Below the pieces are notes generated by a model, which worked only from the letters and a program-made list of their open reading frames with translations, was not told where the DNA came from and ran no database searches. Source: Planococcus liqunii (GTDB lineage: Bacteria; Bacillota; Bacilli; Bacillales_A; Planococcaceae). From it: DNA of 64,000 nucleotides. Position numbers and translations under genes: made by a program. This document shows, one piece after another, positions 49,686-60,258 of this stretch. Position 1 is the first letter of the stretch; each line of letters begins with the position of its first letter. The stretch is taken from the NCBI RefSeq assembly GCF_030413595.1, contig NZ_CP129238.1, positions 3,782,001-3,846,000 on the forward strand, read 5' to 3'.

Positions 49686-49752
49686 CGGCTTTGCCCCTTT
49701 CTTGGAAAGGAGCCGCCCCGTTGTACAGGACAGCTCCGCTTGGTTTTCTATT

Positions 49753-49886
49753 TAGCACCTGCACGCTTATATAGTTAACGGGCTGACCAGGTGCTTCCGC
49801 TTTTCTTGTTGTCCAGACTCCAGCACCTAGCCCTTCGAGTCGCTTCTGCCTTACCGGCCATGGCAAAGTGTGCCACTTCGCCGGTC
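49753..49886. repeat. dispersed palindromic repeat inside the mtn transport operon
   Basis: AGCACCT (49754), AGGTGCT (49789) and AGCACCT (49822) can pair in two ways, followed by a hairpin ACCGGC...GCCGGT (49853-49885) with inner TGGC/GCCA. The text GTGCTTCCGCTTTTCTTGTT then TCCAGCACCTAGCCCTTCGA closely resembles an intergenic repeat I know from many Bacillaceae genomes. It splits the operon but may be transcribed through. Confidence 0.6.
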
Positions 49887-49932
49887 CGTCTTATGCCCGT
49901 CAGGTTTTGCCGGATTGCCTCCCTTTTCTTTG

Positions 49933-51015
49933 TTATTTACTCTCTAACTCAAGGAGCGCATCCGTATACCCTTGTTCGCTTGCGCCCCAGCCTTCGATAT
50001 ACTCGCTCAACTCAGCGGTAGTGATCGCTTCTTCCGGCAGTTTTTCCGCATCTACGAAAATTGGTTCCAATACCACTTTTTCTTCCGGTTTTTCGCCGTT
50101 GATCTGCTGGTATAGGTAACGCACCTGGATGCGTCCGATATCAACCGGATCCACCGCTGCCGATGCAACCCACGGGCTGCCGTCTTTTTGGATCATCTGC
50201 AAATCTTCATCACTCATGTCGATGCTGTACACGTTGATGTCTGTGCGTCCGGACTGTTCGATGGCTCGTACGGCGCCTTTTGCAAATTCATCCCATGCAG
50301 CCCAGACCGCTGTGATTTCGCCTTCGTTCGGATACTGCTTCAATACCGCTTCCATCTGCGCTTGTGTATCAAGTGCCGTATTTTGTGTGGCCGCACCAAA
50401 AGCCGTTACTTCTTTGATGCCGGTATTGGTTTTCAAAAATTCCTCGTAAGCGATTTGGCGGCGTTCCATCGGCGCGAAGCCGGCCACCCAGATTTTCACG
50501 ATATTCGCTTGACCGTTATGGTCTTCAGCTAATTTTTCCAATGTCAGTTCGGCCATCTGTTGGTCACCTTGTTCCAAAGAAACAACGCCTTCCACCTCAA
50601 CTCCGGCGTCAAACGCGACAACCGGAATGCCTTTTTCGACCGCTTTTTCAACGCCCTGGTTCAGCGCTTCTTTTGTGCCGTGGTCAATCAAAATGCCGTC
50701 AAAGCCCTGGTTAATAGCGGCATCCAGATTTGATGCCATTTTTGCCAAGTCGCCGTCTGAGGTGAAAACGGTCACTTCGCCGCCGAATTTCCCGACTTGT
50801 TCTTCGACCCCTTCAATATACTGAGCTGAAAAAGTTCCGAGGTTTTGCTGCATGATAAGCGCCACTTTTTTGCCGGACAGCGGATTGTCCGAAGCTTCCG
50901 CTTTCGTGCCGTCCGCCGCCTTTTCCGCACTTCCATCACCTTTTGGCTGGCAGGCTGCCAGAACTGCACTGATGATCAATAAAATCGTTAACAATAAGAG
51001 CGACTGTTTTTTCAT
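49933..51015 (-). CDS. sugar-type substrate-binding lipoprotein, probable methylthioribose binder
   Basis: A 360-residue lipoprotein: signal peptide with lipobox LAAC (Cys22), then a Peripla_BP_4 (ribose-binding-like) fold with [57 protein letters not shown] and [21 protein letters not shown]. It overlaps the mtnA stop by four bases, so it is in the S-box unit. The context points to methylthioribose or a relative released by other cells (inference). Confidence 0.9.
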   Translation of the reverse strand: MKKQSLLLLTILLIISAVLAACQPKGDGSAEKAADGTKAEASDNPLSGKKVALIMQQNLGTFSAQYIEGVEEQVGKFGGEVTVFTSDGDLAKMASNLDAAINQGFDGILIDHGTKEALNQGVEKAVEKGIPVVAFDAGVEVEGVVSLEQGDQQMAELTLEKLAEDHNGQANIVKIWVAGFAPMERRQIAYEEFLKTNTGIKEVTAFGAATQNTALDTQAQMEAVLKQYPNEGEITAVWAAWDEFAKGAVRAIEQSGRTDINVYSIDMSDEDLQMIQKDGSPWVASAAVDPVDIGRIQVRYLYQQINGEKPEEKVVLEPIFVDAEKLPEEAITTAELSEYIEGWGASEQGYTDALLELESK

Positions 51016-52073
51016 AATTTGTCTCCTTTTCCTGCATATAAATTAAGAACTTCGGGAATGTTCCGCTGAAAATCGCCTTGGATAATCCCTTTTTCTGTGA
51101 TAATGGCGGAAATTAAATGCGCCGGCGTCACATCGAATGCCGGATTGAAGACTTTTGTGCCAAGAGGCGCCACCGGCTGATGGCCGATATGGGTAATTTC
51201 TTCCGCTTTCCGTTCTTCAATCGGAATTTCTTCCCCGCTTCGGGTCGCAAGGTCAAACGTTGAGGCAGGGGCTGCCACATAAAATGGAATCCCGTAAGCA
51301 TCTGCGAGAATCGCGAGATTGAGGGTGCCGATTTTATTGGCCGTGTCACCGTTTGCCGCGATGCGGTCTGCCCCGACGATGATGGCTTGAATGTCTTTTG
51401 CGCCGATGGTATGGGCTGCCATGCTGTCGGTGATGAGAGTGACGTCCACTCCCGACTGCTGGAGTTCCCAGACGGTCAGCCGCGCACCTTGGAAGACCGG
51501 CCGGGTTTCACAGGCATATACTTCAAACTTTCGGCCGCGTTCGCTTCCCAAGTGAAACGGCGCCAGCGCGGTTCCGTATTTAGCCGTGGCAATCGAGCCG
51601 GCATTGCAAATGGTCATGACGCGCCCCCGCCCTTCCAACAGCGACAAGGCGTATTCGCCGATCTGGCGGCAAGATGCCTCGTCTTCCTGGTGGATGCGCT
51701 CGGCTTCTTCGATGAGAAGTGCTTTTCCGGCTTCGGCCGTTTCGGCTTTTTGAACGGTTTTAAGCAGCCGCTCAAGCGCCCAGACCAAATTCACCGCTGT
51801 CGGCCGCGACTGGCCCAAATATTCTGCATCTGTTTGCACAGCCTCCAAAAAAGCTTCGGCCGTATCCGTACTATGGCGCTGGGCGGCAACCGCCAGCCCA
51901 TAGGCAGCGGTAATGCCGATGGCCGGCGCACCGCGCACTTTCAGCGTAAAAATCGCTTCGTAAACATCTTCAATGGTTTCAAGCGTCAAATAATCGATTT
52001 CATGCGGCAGTTTCTGCTGGTCTAAGATAACCAGCTGCCCTTCTGTCCAGACAATGGATAACGGAATACTCAT
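51012..52073 (-). CDS. mtnA: MtnA, methylthioribose-1-phosphate isomerase
   Basis: A 353-residue aldose-ketose isomerase converting methylthioribose-1-phosphate to methylthioribulose-1-phosphate. Motifs of the eIF2B-like fold: [20 protein letters not shown], the active Cys in [20 protein letters not shown] and the active Asp in [21 protein letters not shown]. It overlaps mtnK and the binding-protein gene by four bases each, a tight coupling of kinase, isomerase and transporter. Confidence 0.95.
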   Translation of the reverse strand: MSIPLSIVWTEGQLVILDQQKLPHEIDYLTLETIEDVYEAIFTLKVRGAPAIGITAAYGLAVAAQRHSTDTAEAFLEAVQTDAEYLGQSRPTAVNLVWALERLLKTVQKAETAEAGKALLIEEAERIHQEDEASCRQIGEYALSLLEGRGRVMTICNAGSIATAKYGTALAPFHLGSERGRKFEVYACETRPVFQGARLTVWELQQSGVDVTLITDSMAAHTIGAKDIQAIIVGADRIAANGDTANKIGTLNLAILADAYGIPFYVAAPASTFDLATRSGEEIPIEERKAEEITHIGHQPVAPLGTKVFNPAFDVTPAHLISAIITEKGIIQGDFQRNIPEVLNLYAGKGDKL

Positions 52074-53260
52074 GGCTGCAGCTCCTCCAGGAGTCCGGCT
52101 ACCGCGCCGATTGATGTCAATTCGGCGCGCTTTAGAATTAAGGCTTCTCCTGTTTGCAAAGTTTGCTTTTTCAGACGGATGCGCTGCTCCGCTTCTTCAA
52201 TGCCGTCCAGGTCTTTTACATGCGCAAGGCCAATCGTGCGGCGAATCAATTCACAGCCCGCAAAGCCAAGCGTATCGCGAAAAATCTTTTCCAGCACAAA
52301 TTCTTTGTAGCCGGCCGTTTCTTTGAAGGCTTCGATGCCTTCCTGCTCCCACAGCTGCGTGAAACGGGCAGAGAAAACGTCCCATGTCTTTTCAATATGG
52401 ATTAAAACGACTTGCCGTTCTTCGCCGCTTCGCGTAATTGACTGGACAATCAAATTGGCCAGAAACAAACCGACATCAAAACCGATCGGTCCGTAAAACG
52501 CGAATTCCGGGTCGATGACTTTGGTTTCCGACTCGCTCGCGAAAATACTGCCGGTATGGAGATCACCGTGCAGCAGCGCTTCCGCTTCCGTCAAAAAGCT
52601 GAACTTCAGCTTCGCGGCTTCCAGTTTCAATGGAGCATTGTTCCAAATCGCTTCTACCGCTCCCTGCAGTTCCGGTTCGTAGTCGTTGGTGTCGTTGTTG
52701 AAGAACGGGTCGGTGAAAATCAGGTCTTCTGTAATTTTGCACAGTTCCGGATTCGAATACTCGGCCACCAAACGTTTTTTCTCAAACGGGTGAAGCGCAA
52801 AATCGGATGTATGGAACAGCGTACGCGCCAAATATTCGCCAATGTCTTCGGAAAGTTTCGGGTAGGCTTCTCCTTGGATCAACCCTTCACGCGCAATCGT
52901 CAGATGCGACAGGTCTTCCATCACCGTAATCGCCAGTTCCTCATCGGTTGCATAGACGGAGGGCACAAGGCCCGGTGCGAATTCGCCGTGCTTTTGGAGA
53001 GCGTTCGCTTCAATCGCTGCACGCTTCAAGGTCAGCGGCCAGCTTTCCCCGACCACTTTCGCATACGGCAGTGCTTGTTTGATGATCAGAGCCTTTCCGC
53101 TTTTCGGATCTTTGACCTGGAATACGTAATTTAAATTGCCATCGCCGATTTCGCGGCATACCAGTTCCGCGCCTTCAGGGAATGGATATAAGCGGCGAGC
53201 CAGTGCAATGGCTGTTTCTTCTGTTAATGCTTCGTATTGTTTGGTTGCAATTGTCATCAT
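52070..53260 (-). CDS. mtnK: MtnK, methylthioribose kinase
   Basis: A 396-residue kinase of the aminoglycoside phosphotransferase fold. It phosphorylates methylthioribose at C1. Seen are [33 protein letters not shown] (ATP Lys), [15 protein letters not shown] (catalytic loop) and [24 protein letters not shown] (metal Asp). It is the first gene of the leftward S-box operon. GAGAGGTAG precedes ATGATG. Confidence 0.95.
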   Translation of the reverse strand: MMTIATKQYEALTEETAIALARRLYPFPEGAELVCREIGDGNLNYVFQVKDPKSGKALIIKQALPYAKVVGESWPLTLKRAAIEANALQKHGEFAPGLVPSVYATDEELAITVMEDLSHLTIAREGLIQGEAYPKLSEDIGEYLARTLFHTSDFALHPFEKKRLVAEYSNPELCKITEDLIFTDPFFNNDTNDYEPELQGAVEAIWNNAPLKLEAAKLKFSFLTEAEALLHGDLHTGSIFASESETKVIDPEFAFYGPIGFDVGLFLANLIVQSITRSGEERQVVLIHIEKTWDVFSARFTQLWEQEGIEAFKETAGYKEFVLEKIFRDTLGFAGCELIRRTIGLAHVKDLDGIEEAEQRIRLKKQTLQTGEALILKRAELTSIGAVAGLLEELQP

Positions 53261-53283
53261 TCATCTACCTCTCCGGTTCAATA

Positions 53284-53313
53284 TAAAAAGCCTCTTTCCG
53301 CAAAGAAAGAGGC
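53284..53313 (-). terminator. S-box terminator of mtnK operon
   Basis: The stem GCCTCTTTC/GAAAGAGGC with a U run, between the riboswitch and mtnK. It forms when SAM is bound. Confidence 0.92.
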
Positions 53314-53334
53314 TTAGAACGACAGATTCCGCGC

Positions 53335-53490
53335 CTCTTATCTTTCAGAAATGCTAGTTTCTGATGGAATTAGCACCGTGCCTTGCGGAATTTTGCATTC
53401 CGGCGCAAAAGCGCCCCTTCTCACGAAGGTATTACGGTCGGTTGCTGGGCGTCATAGGGCCAATATCCCTCTGCCTGCTCTTGATAAGAG
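53335..53490 (-). promoter_or_regulatory. SAM-I riboswitch (S-box) of the mtnKA-transporter operon
   Basis: P1 is CTCTTATC (53483-53490) with GATAAGAG (53335-53342). The core reads AGAGCAGGCAGAGGGA, CCCAGCAACCG and CACGGTGCTAATTCC, the conserved S-box blocks. The P3 arm is longer than usual (GGGGCGCTTTTGCGCC region). SAM binding frees the following terminator, so the operon is on when SAM is low. Confidence 0.95.
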
Positions 53491-53524
53491 TACTGTTTAA
53501 GTATGTGTATGCTGTTTGAAAAGA

Positions 53525-53554
53525 ATCCTATCACGGTTCAGAATTGAGTGTCAA
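53525..53554 (-). promoter_or_regulatory. mtnK operon promoter
   Basis: TTGACA (53549-53554) and TAGGAT (53525-53530) with spacing 18 on the minus strand. Confidence 0.7.
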
Positions 53555-53591
53555 TTACTTTTTTTACTAGATAAAATTTTAAAAATATTTA

Positions 53592-53620
53592 TTGACAGAA
53601 AGTTTCTGCCATGAAATAAT
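53592..53620 (+). promoter_or_regulatory. mtnW operon promoter
   Basis: TTGACA (53592-53597) and AATAAT (53615-53620) with spacing 17, and TG just ahead of the -10. Confidence 0.75.
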
Positions 53621-53658
53621 CAGAATTAATTTCTTTAAACTAAACCAATTGAATACCA

Positions 53659-53769
53659 TTCTTATTCAGAGCAGGTGGAGGGACGAGCCCTATGAAGCCC
53701 GGCAACCGGTCCAATGACGGACACGGTGCTAATTCTTGCAGCCATTCGATGCGGCTGGGAAATAAGAAG
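53659..53769 (+). promoter_or_regulatory. SAM-I riboswitch (S-box) of the mtnWXBD operon
   Basis: P1 is TTCTTATT (53659-53666) with AATAAGAA (53761-53768). The core blocks AGAGCAGGTGGAGGGA, GCCCGGCAACCG and CACGGTGCTAATTC are standard. A terminator follows at 53784. Together with the minus-strand copy it places both halves of methionine salvage under SAM control. Confidence 0.96.
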
Positions 53770-53783
53770 TTGTTAAGCCCCTT

Positions 53784-53813
53784 AACCTCTTCTTGTTTGA
53801 AGAGGTTTTTTAT
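53784..53813 (+). terminator. S-box terminator of mtnW operon
   Basis: The stem AACCTCTTC/GAAGAGGTT with a U run, before the mtnW ribosome site. Confidence 0.93.
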
Positions 53814-53841
53814 TTTGATTTTTAACAGGAGTGTGAATGCA

Positions 53842-55056
53842 GTGAGCAATTTAATAGCAACATATCAGTTGTACGGCAAACCCGGTTCGTTCGGGAAAAA
53901 AGCGGAAGGGATTGCCCTTGGCTTAACGATCGGTTCGTGGACCGACCTGCCTTTGCTGGAGCAGCAGCAATTGAAGCAGCATAAAGGGAATGTCGTTTCC
54001 GTAACGGAATTCGAAGATTCACCGCATCCGCTAAAGCCGGATGAAATCAAAGCGGTGGTGGAGATTTCGTATCCAAGCGCCAATTTCTCGGCGGATTTGC
54101 CGGCGATTTTAACGACTGTATTCGGCAAGTTATCGCTCGACGGTGAAGTAAAGCTGCTCGACCTCGATTTTGATGAAGAGCTGCTCGCCCATTTCCCGGG
54201 ACCGCGATTCGGCATAGACGGCATCCGGGCTTTGCTCGGAGTGACCGGACGCCCGCTTGTCATGAGCATCTTTAAAGGCGTTATCGGCCGCAATCTGGAT
54301 TTCCTGGCTGCGCAGCTGCAGCAGCAGGCACTTGGCGGTGTAGATTTGGTGAAAGACGATGAAATCCTTTTCGATAATCCGCTGACGCCTTTTGAACAGC
54401 GAATCACGACCGGGAAGAACGTCTTGCGGCAAGCTTTTGAAGAAACCGGACACCGGACGCTTTATGCGATGAACTTATCGGGACGCACTACCGCTCTACG
54501 GGACAAAGCGAAAAAAGCACGCGAATTGGGTGCGGACGCGCTGCTGTTCAATGTGCATGCTTACGGGCTCGATGTGCTGCAGGAACTGGCCGAAGACACG
54601 GAAGTCGGGCTGCCGCTCATGGCGCATCCGGCATTCAGCGGCGCATTCACTTCATCCAGCTTTTACGGTCTGGCGACTCCCCTTGCCCTCGGCAAACTGG
54701 TCCGTTACGCAGGCGCTGACTTTTCACTGTTCCCCTCACCATACGGCAGTGTTGCACTGGAAAAAGCGCAGGCGCTGGCACTCGGCGAGGAATTGGTGAA
54801 GGAAAGTCCTTTAAAGCGGACTTTCCCGGTTCCTTCCGCGGGCATCCACCCTGGACTGGTGCCGCTATTGATGAACGATTTCGGCATCGACAGCATCATC
54901 AATGCCGGCGGCGGCGTACATGGCCATCCGAACGGTGCAGCCGGCGGCGGGCGGGCTTTCCGCCAGGCAGTCGATGCCGTTTTGAACAAAACAACACTCA
55001 CTGACGCTTCCGAACAGCATGAGGAACTAAAAACAGCATTGGAAATATGGGGGTAA
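53842..55056 (+). CDS. mtnW: MtnW, 2,3-diketo-5-methylthiopentyl-1-phosphate enolase
   Basis: A 404-residue RuBisCO-like protein, form IV. It enolises diketo-methylthiopentyl-phosphate in methionine salvage. [25 protein letters not shown] matches Bacillus Mtn[12 protein letters not shown] carries the catalytic Lys and metal Asp/Glu, and [40 protein letters not shown] is the phosphate site. The start is GTG at 53842 (MSNLIATYQ) with AGGAG ten bases upstream; the longer open frame runs through the riboswitch terminator and is rejected. Confidence 0.95.
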   Translation: MSNLIATYQLYGKPGSFGKKAEGIALGLTIGSWTDLPLLEQQQLKQHKGNVVSVTEFEDSPHPLKPDEIKAVVEISYPSANFSADLPAILTTVFGKLSLDGEVKLLDLDFDEELLAHFPGPRFGIDGIRALLGVTGRPLVMSIFKGVIGRNLDFLAAQLQQQALGGVDLVKDDEILFDNPLTPFEQRITTGKNVLRQAFEETGHRTLYAMNLSGRTTALRDKAKKARELGADALLFNVHAYGLDVLQELAEDTEVGLPLMAHPAFSGAFTSSSFYGLATPLALGKLVRYAGADFSLFPSPYGSVALEKAQALALGEELVKESPLKRTFPVPSAGIHPGLVPLLMNDFGIDSIINAGGGVHGHPNGAAGGGRAFRQAVDAVLNKTTLTDASEQHEELKTALEIWG

Positions 55057-55058
55057 GC

Positions 55059-55727
55059 ATGTTGAGCAAACCAGTAATATTCTGCGACTTCGATGGCACT
55101 GTCACCAATAACGACAACATCATCGCCATCATGAAAAAATTCAATCCGCCCGGCTGGGAACCGATTAAAGACGATATCCTGTCCCAGCAGGTGTCCATAA
55201 AAGAAGGCGTGGCGAACATGTTCTCGCTGCTGCCATCTTCGAAAAAAGACGACATCATCCGCTTTGTGCTGGACCAGGCGGAAATCCGCGACGGCTTTGC
55301 TGAATTTGTAGCTTATGCCAAGGAACAGGACATCCCGCTTTATATCGTCAGCGGCGGCATCGACTTCTTTGTCCATCCGCTGCTTGAGCCATTCGGCCCT
55401 TTTGCCGGCATCTACTGCAACGAAGCGGATTTCTCGGGTGAAACGATCCAAATCAATTTCCCACATGGCTGCGACGGCGACTGCACGAGCCAAGGCTGCG
55501 GCTGCTGCAAGCCGTCCATCATCCGTGAGCTGCTGAAAGGCGGCTCCAAAAGCATTGTCATTGGTGATTCCATTACCGATCTTGAAGCGGCGAAACGGGC
55601 GGATCTTGTCATTGCCCGCGATTTTCTGATTGAGAAATGTGAAGAACTCGGCTTGGCATATGAACCGTTTGAAAACTTCCGCGACGTCACTTCCATCATC
55701 AACGCCCGCTTGGGTGTGAAGCTATGA
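55059..55727 (+). CDS. mtnX: MtnX, HK-MTPenyl-1-P phosphatase
   Basis: A 222-residue HAD phosphatase that removes phosphate after the enolase step. [12 protein letters not shown] holds the nucleophile Asp; [16 protein letters not shown] and [17 protein letters not shown] complete the HAD motifs, and a cysteine-rich [11 protein letters not shown] segment is typical of the family. The start is ATG 55059 behind GGGGG; the ATG at 55047 lies inside the end of mtnW and is less likely. It overlaps mtnB by four bases. Confidence 0.94.
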   Translation: MLSKPVIFCDFDGTVTNNDNIIAIMKKFNPPGWEPIKDDILSQQVSIKEGVANMFSLLPSSKKDDIIRFVLDQAEIRDGFAEFVAYAKEQDIPLYIVSGGIDFFVHPLLEPFGPFAGIYCNEADFSGETIQINFPHGCDGDCTSQGCGCCKPSIIRELLKGGSKSIVIGDSITDLEAAKRADLVIARDFLIEKCEELGLAYEPFENFRDVTSIINARLGVKL

Positions 55728-56341
55728 CGGCCCTTCAGGAACGGTGGCAGGAACTCGCAGATGTCAAAGACGAATTGGCGCTCCGCGATTGGTTTATGGG
55801 AACGAGCGGCAATCTGGCCATTAAAGTACAGGACTCTCCAATCGAATTTCTAGTGACCGCCAGCGGCAAAGACAAGCGGAAACGCACAGCGGAAGATTTT
55901 CTGCTGGTGGATGCCAGCGGCCAGGCCATCGAAGATACTCATTTGAAGCCGTCAGCGGAAACTCTGCTTCATTGCGAAGTCTATACAAAAACGGCCGCTG
56001 GCTGCAGCCTTCATATCCATACTGTAGCAAACAACGTCATTTCCGAAATCTACGGGAACCGCGGAAAAATCGAATTCCAAGGCCTCGAACTGATCAAAGC
56101 ATTCGGCTTATGGGATGAAGATGCGGTGCTGACCATCCCGATCATTCCCAACCACGCACACATCCCTGACCTGGCGGAAGAGTTCCAGAAGCACATCCAT
56201 GGCGACAGTGGTGCGGTGCTGATCCGGAACCACGGCATAACGGCATGGGGCAAAAACGCTTTTGAAGCCAAGAAGCTGCTGGAAGCCAGTGAATTTCTGT
56301 TCCAGTACCAGCTGGCTTTATATCAAATACAATCACAATAA
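55724..56341 (+). CDS. mtnB: MtnB, methylthioribulose-1-phosphate dehydratase
   Basis: A 205-residue class II aldolase-fold zinc enzyme that dehydrates methylthioribulose-1-phosphate. [10 protein letters not shown], the zinc histidines in [10 protein letters not shown] and the late [26 protein letters not shown] are present. It overlaps mtnX as ATGA. Confidence 0.95.
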   Translation: MTALQERWQELADVKDELALRDWFMGTSGNLAIKVQDSPIEFLVTASGKDKRKRTAEDFLLVDASGQAIEDTHLKPSAETLLHCEVYTKTAAGCSLHIHTVANNVISEIYGNRGKIEFQGLELIKAFGLWDEDAVLTIPIIPNHAHIPDLAEEFQKHIHGDSGAVLIRNHGITAWGKNAFEAKKLLEASEFLFQYQLALYQIQSQ

Positions 56342-56368
56342 AACCTAAATCAGAGAGGAAGATTCATA

Positions 56369-56905
56369 ATGGCAATCATCAAAATCCAAGGCACAAACGA
56401 AACACTTGAAGCACAAAACGAAGTAGCAGCATTCCTTGAACAGCAGGAAGTCGTCTATGAACATTGGGATATCAACAAATTGCCGGAGCACCTGCGCGAG
56501 AAATTCGACCTCAGCGATGAAGAAAAAGAGGAAATCCTGGCTGCTTTCAAAGCGGAAATCGATGACATTTCTGCACGCCGCGGCTATCAGGCAGCAGACA
56601 TCATCTCGCTGTCCGACTCCAATCCCAAACTCGATGAACTGCTAAAAAACTTCCAGCGCAAGCACATTCATACAGACGACGAAGTGCGCTATATTGTCAG
56701 TGGCCACGGCGTTTTCATCATCCAAGGAAAAGACGAGCGCTTTTTTGAAGTCCACTTGTCTCCTGGCGATCTGATTTCCGTGCCTGAAAACATCACACAT
56801 TACTTTACATTGGCAGATGACCGCAAAGTTGTGGCAGTCCGGATTTTCGTCACAACTGAAGGATGGGTGCCGGTCTACCAGGAAGAAGAAACCGTCCAAA
56901 ACTAA
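56369..56905 (+). CDS. mtnD: MtnD, acireductone dioxygenase
   Basis: A 178-residue cupin dioxygenase. KHIHTDDEVRYIVSGHGVF gives the two His and Glu metal ligands, and VHLSPGDLISVPENITHYF the third His. With Fe it makes the keto acid precursor of methionine; with Ni the product differs. AGAGAGGAAG precedes the ATG. It is the last gene of mtnWXBD. Confidence 0.95.
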   Translation: MAIIKIQGTNETLEAQNEVAAFLEQQEVVYEHWDINKLPEHLREKFDLSDEEKEEILAAFKAEIDDISARRGYQAADIISLSDSNPKLDELLKNFQRKHIHTDDEVRYIVSGHGVFIIQGKDERFFEVHLSPGDLISVPENITHYFTLADDRKVVAVRIFVTTEGWVPVYQEEETVQN

Positions 56906-56916
56906 ATCAGCAAAAA

Positions 56917-56950
56917 AAGACGCTGGCGCTCCATGCCGGTGTTTCTTTTT
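56917..56950 (+). terminator. terminator of mtnWXBD
   Basis: AGACGCTGGC pairs with GCCGGTGTTT (with G-U pairs), followed by CUUUUU. Confidence 0.7.
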
Positions 56951-57010
56951 GAATTGAAACTTATTCCTTTGCTTTCCGTAAATTAAGTACACAGCAGAAA
57001 GGATGAGTGG

Positions 57011-57190
57011 ATGATGGCAAAGAAAACATTTGAACCGAATTTCGGAACGGGCATAGCAATCGGTATGCCATTCTTCATACTGGGCATTGTCCAGCAAAAC
57101 GCCGCCTTTTTCCTGATTGGCATTGCATTAGCCTTATCGCTTGGTGCTTCATTCAAGGCATCTTCATCTAAGGAAGATGAAGAAGAATAA
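57011..57190 (+). CDS. 59-residue membrane protein
   Basis: ATG (57011, or 57014) to TAA (57188-57190), behind AAAGGATGAG. The product runs MAKKTFEPNFGTGIAIG, then one long hydrophobic hairpin (PFFILGIVQQNAAFFLIGIALALSLG) and an acidic tail SSKEDEEE. A terminator follows at 57194. I do not recognise it; small proteins of this pattern are common in Bacillales as unnamed membrane proteins. Confidence 0.72.
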   Translation: MMAKKTFEPNFGTGIAIGMPFFILGIVQQNAAFFLIGIALALSLGASFKASSSKEDEEE

Positions 57191-57193
57191 GCG

Positions 57194-57232
57194 CAGGCGC
57201 CGTTTTGTTCTAAAACGGTGCCTGATTTTCAG
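57194..57232 (+). terminator. terminator of the 59-residue gene
   Basis: AGGCGCCGTTTT pairs with AAAACGGTGCCT, followed by GAUUUUC. Confidence 0.8.
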
Positions 57233-57312
57233 TAGTTGACTAAAATTGAGCCTCCTTCTTTATACTTACTAACTCACTTGGTATGCTTATAAATAATCGA
57301 AGGAGGCCTCTC

Positions 57313-57726
57313 ATGTCAATTCCAAAACCGCTTGTCCAAACCAATCAGTCGTTCCTCGTTGCCAGCGTCATTCTGGCGCTGCTTTTCCATAAAGCGATTC
57401 TGCTCCTGCCTTTTGCAGTAGGCATCTGGACGCTTGCAACAGGCAAGAATCCCGTTATCCTGTTGGCCCGGAGATTTTTGAAAAAACCGGCAAACGCCTA
57501 TATCCAGGAAGACCGCGACCAGCAGCTTTTCAACCAGTGGATCGCTACCATCTGCCTGGGGCTGTCATTGCTGGCTTTCGCGTTTGGCTACACGGTCATT
57601 GCGTACGCTTTCAGCTTGATGGTCGTGGCAGCGGCCGGCGTCGCGCTGATGGGCTATTGCATCGGCTGCACGATCCGCTACCGCTATATGATATGGAAAC
57701 ATAAGAGAACGAAAGCAGTCAGCTAA
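57313..57726 (+). CDS. DUF4395 membrane protein
   Basis: About 137 residues with three to four hydrophobic segments. SIPKPLVQTNQSFLV, then GKNPVILLARRFLKKP and the final GYCIGCTIRYRYMIWK with the conserved CIGC pair are the DUF4395 pattern. The Cys pair might be redox-active, as DUF4395 proteins often sit near thioredoxin-like genes; none is near here. The start is ATG 57313 behind GAAGGAGG. Confidence 0.86.
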   Translation: MSIPKPLVQTNQSFLVASVILALLFHKAILLLPFAVGIWTLATGKNPVILLARRFLKKPANAYIQEDRDQQLFNQWIATICLGLSLLAFAFGYTVIAYAFSLMVVAAAGVALMGYCIGCTIRYRYMIWKHKRTKAVS

Positions 57727-57735
57727 TAAACTGCA

Positions 57736-57773
57736 GAAAAAGGCCGGAGCGTTTATTGCGCTCCGGCCTTTTT
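57736..57773. terminator. bidirectional terminator before proA
   Basis: AAAAAGGCCGGAGCG pairs with CGCTCCGGCCTTTTT between convergent genes. Confidence 0.95.
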
Positions 57774-57777
57774 CCTA

Positions 57778-59046
57778 TTATTTCACTTGTCCGTTCCCTT
57801 GGATCAAGTACTTGGTAGAAGTCAACGCCGGCAAGCCCATAGGCCCGCGTGCGTGAAGTTTTTGTGTACTGATGCCGATTTCCGCCCCAAACCCGAATTC
57901 AAAGCCGTCCGTGAAGCGGGTCGATGCATTATGGTAAACTGCAGCGGCATCCACTTCCATGAAGAACTGGTCGACGCTCTCAAGCGTTTCCGAAACAATC
58001 GCTTCCGAATGTTTTGTGCCGTACAAATTGATGTGGGCGATCGCTTCGCCGACAGAATCCACCACTTTGATGGCGACTTCAAGCCCCAAATATTCAGTGC
58101 CCCAATCTTCTTCGCCGGCCGGAATCACTTCGCCGTATTGCTGGACCGCCTCATCGCCGTGGATCTGTACCTCGTGCTGCTTCAGCGCTTCGACCAGTTT
58201 ACCTAAGTGATCCTTCGCCCATTCTTGATGAACAAGAATTGATTCGCAGGAATTGCAGACAGACGGACGCTGAGTTTTCGCATTTAAGGCGATTGAGACC
58301 GCCATGTCCGCATCAGCCGTTTCATCGATATAGACATGACAGTTTCCGGCTCCTGTTTCAAGGACCGGTACGCTGGCGTTCTGCACAACGGTCTGGATCA
58401 GTTTGGCGCCGCCTCGCGGAATCAGCACATCAAGATGCGAGTTCAGCTTGAACATTTGTGCCGCCGTCTCTCTTCTCGTATCTTCAATCAGCTGTACGGC
58501 TTCTTCCGGCAAGTCGCTTTTTTGGAGTGCATGGTGAATTACCTGGACGAGGGCTTTATTGGAATGGATGGCCGTTGAGCTGCCGCGAAGCACCACCGCA
58601 TTGCCGGTTTTCAAGCACAGGCTTGAAGCGTCCACTGTGACATTGGGGCGGGCTTCATAAATCATGCCGATGACACCGAGCGGCACCCGGATTTTTGACA
58701 TCGCCAAGCCATTCGGGCGTTCCCATTGTTCGAGCACTTCACCAACCGGGTCATCCAGTTCGATTAGCTGAATTAGCGCTTCCGCCATATCGTCCAAACG
58801 GCCTGCGTCGAGCTTCAAGCGGTCGATCAGCGACTCGCTCATTCCGCCGGCTCTGCCTGCAGCGACATCCTTTTCGTTTTCAGCCAAAATGAAAGCTTGC
58901 TCCTCCAGCAATTGGGCAGAAATCAACTGCAGCGCCTCGTTTTTCTCGGCCGTCGTTGTTTTTGCCATGGTAGCTGCGGCCGTTTTGGCAAGTTGTGCTT
59001 TTTGGAGCAAATCGTTCGCTTCATTTACTTGAAGAAGTTCACTCAT
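57778..59046 (-). CDS. proA: ProA, gamma-glutamyl phosphate reductase
   Basis: A 422-residue aldehyde-dehydrogenase-fold enzyme, second step of proline synthesis from glutamate. The active Cys is in [46 protein letters not shown] and [20 protein letters not shown] are hallmark blocks. Its ATG overlaps the proB stop by eight bases. No proC or proI is adjacent. Confidence 0.96.
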   Translation of the reverse strand: MSELLQVNEANDLLQKAQLAKTAAATMAKTTTAEKNEALQLISAQLLEEQAFILAENEKDVAAGRAGGMSESLIDRLKLDAGRLDDMAEALIQLIELDDPVGEVLEQWERPNGLAMSKIRVPLGVIGMIYEARPNVTVDASSLCLKTGNAVVLRGSSTAIHSNKALVQVIHHALQKSDLPEEAVQLIEDTRRETAAQMFKLNSHLDVLIPRGGAKLIQTVVQNASVPVLETGAGNCHVYIDETADADMAVSIALNAKTQRPSVCNSCESILVHQEWAKDHLGKLVEALKQHEVQIHGDEAVQQYGEVIPAGEEDWGTEYLGLEVAIKVVDSVGEAIAHINLYGTKHSEAIVSETLESVDQFFMEVDAAAVYHNASTRFTDGFEFGFGAEIGISTQKLHARGPMGLPALTSTKYLIQGNGQVK

Positions 59047-60172
59047 GTATTATTGTCCCCTTTCCGGTATGGCTGAACCACTGGTTGCGATGGATAACGA
59101 CTTGGCGTTTGCCTGTCTTGGTGATGACGTTCGCTTCCTTGCTGCAGAGACCTTTGATTTCCAATAGTTCCTCTGACGAATAATTCACTTGCCCGCGCCC
59201 GACAATTTGCCCGGCCGGGTCAACGACTTCCACCACATCATTCGCCGTGAAATTGCCGGCAATATCAATCACGCCGACCGGAAGCAAGCTTCTTCCCTGT
59301 TCCGAAATGGCGAGAGCGGCGCCGTTATCCACTTTAATTTTTCCAAGCGGGATGGAATGCAGGGCAAGCCATTGCTTTGAGTTTTTCACAGTGGCTTGCG
59401 GATCGTCGCCGATGTATGTGCCATCCCCATTGCCTTCCAAAATTTTCAGTAGTTTTTCGCTTCCTACTCCGGTACCGATAAACACTTGCGCACCCAATGC
59501 CAGCGCAGTCTGTGCCGCTTCCACTTTTGACTTCATGCCGCCGGTGCCAAGTTCCGATCCTTCACTTGAAGTTGCTTTGATCAGTTCATCCGGAACTTCA
59601 GAAAGAAAATCGTACCTTTCGGCATTTGGGTTGCTGCGGGGGTTTTCCCGGTAAATGCCATTGATATCCGTTAAAATCACCAGCAGTTGCGCCTGAACAA
59701 GGCCGCTGACCAAAGCCGACAGCATATCGTTGTCGCCGAATGTCAGTCCCTCGACAGAAACTGAATCGTTTTCATTGATGATCGGCAGCACTTTGCGCTT
59801 CAGCAATTCGCTCAATGTGGCTTCAGCATTCTGGTACAAATCTTTGGCCAGCAAGTTTTGGCGGGTCAGCAGTAATTGCGCTGACACCACACCATGCTTC
59901 TTGAACTCCTCCGAGTACGCCTGCAGCAGCTGCCCTTGCCCGACCGATGCCGCAGCCTGTTTGCCGACGATGCTCACTGGGCGCATGGCGTAGCCGAGGT
60001 CTGTGAAACCTGCTGCTACTGCTCCTGAAGAAACTAAAATCACTTCGTGCCCTGCTTCTTTTAAATGCGCGAGCGCTTCTACATGCTCTTGCAGTTTTTC
60101 CAGGCACAATCCTCCGTTTACGTTCGTCAAAGAACTGCTTCCGATTTTAACGACAATCCTTTTTTTCTTCAC
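59039..60172 (-). CDS. proB: ProB, glutamate 5-kinase with PUA domain
   Basis: A 377-residue enzyme: amino acid kinase domain ([72 protein letters not shown]) and a C-terminal PUA domain from about residue 275 ([25 protein letters not shown]). It catalyses the first, usually proline-inhibited, step of proline synthesis. The start is GTG with AGGTGGTG upstream. No T-box is found in the leader. Confidence 0.96.
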   Translation of the reverse strand: MKKKRIVVKIGSSSLTNVNGGLCLEKLQEHVEALAHLKEAGHEVILVSSGAVAAGFTDLGYAMRPVSIVGKQAAASVGQGQLLQAYSEEFKKHGVVSAQLLLTRQNLLAKDLYQNAEATLSELLKRKVLPIINENDSVSVEGLTFGDNDMLSALVSGLVQAQLLVILTDINGIYRENPRSNPNAERYDFLSEVPDELIKATSSEGSELGTGGMKSKVEAAQTALALGAQVFIGTGVGSEKLLKILEGNGDGTYIGDDPQATVKNSKQWLALHSIPLGKIKVDNGAALAISEQGRSLLPVGVIDIAGNFTANDVVEVVDPAGQIVGRGQVNYSSEELLEIKGLCSKEANVITKTGKRQVVIHRNQWFSHTGKGTIIHE

Positions 60173-60229
60173 TTACCGTCACCACCTGTTTTTTATCGCC
60201 AAGCTGTTTTACGAAAGATGAATAGAATT

Positions 60230-60258
60230 ATTATGCAACATTTAGAATTTTTAATCAA
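60230..60258 (-). promoter_or_regulatory. proBA promoter
   Basis: TTGATT (60253-60258) and CATAAT (60230-60235) with spacing 17 on the minus strand. Confidence 0.6.

Noticed and set aside
53692..53841. Long N-terminal extension of mtnW
   Set aside because: It would translate the S-box and its terminator; GTG at 53842 with AGGAG fits the known MtnW start.
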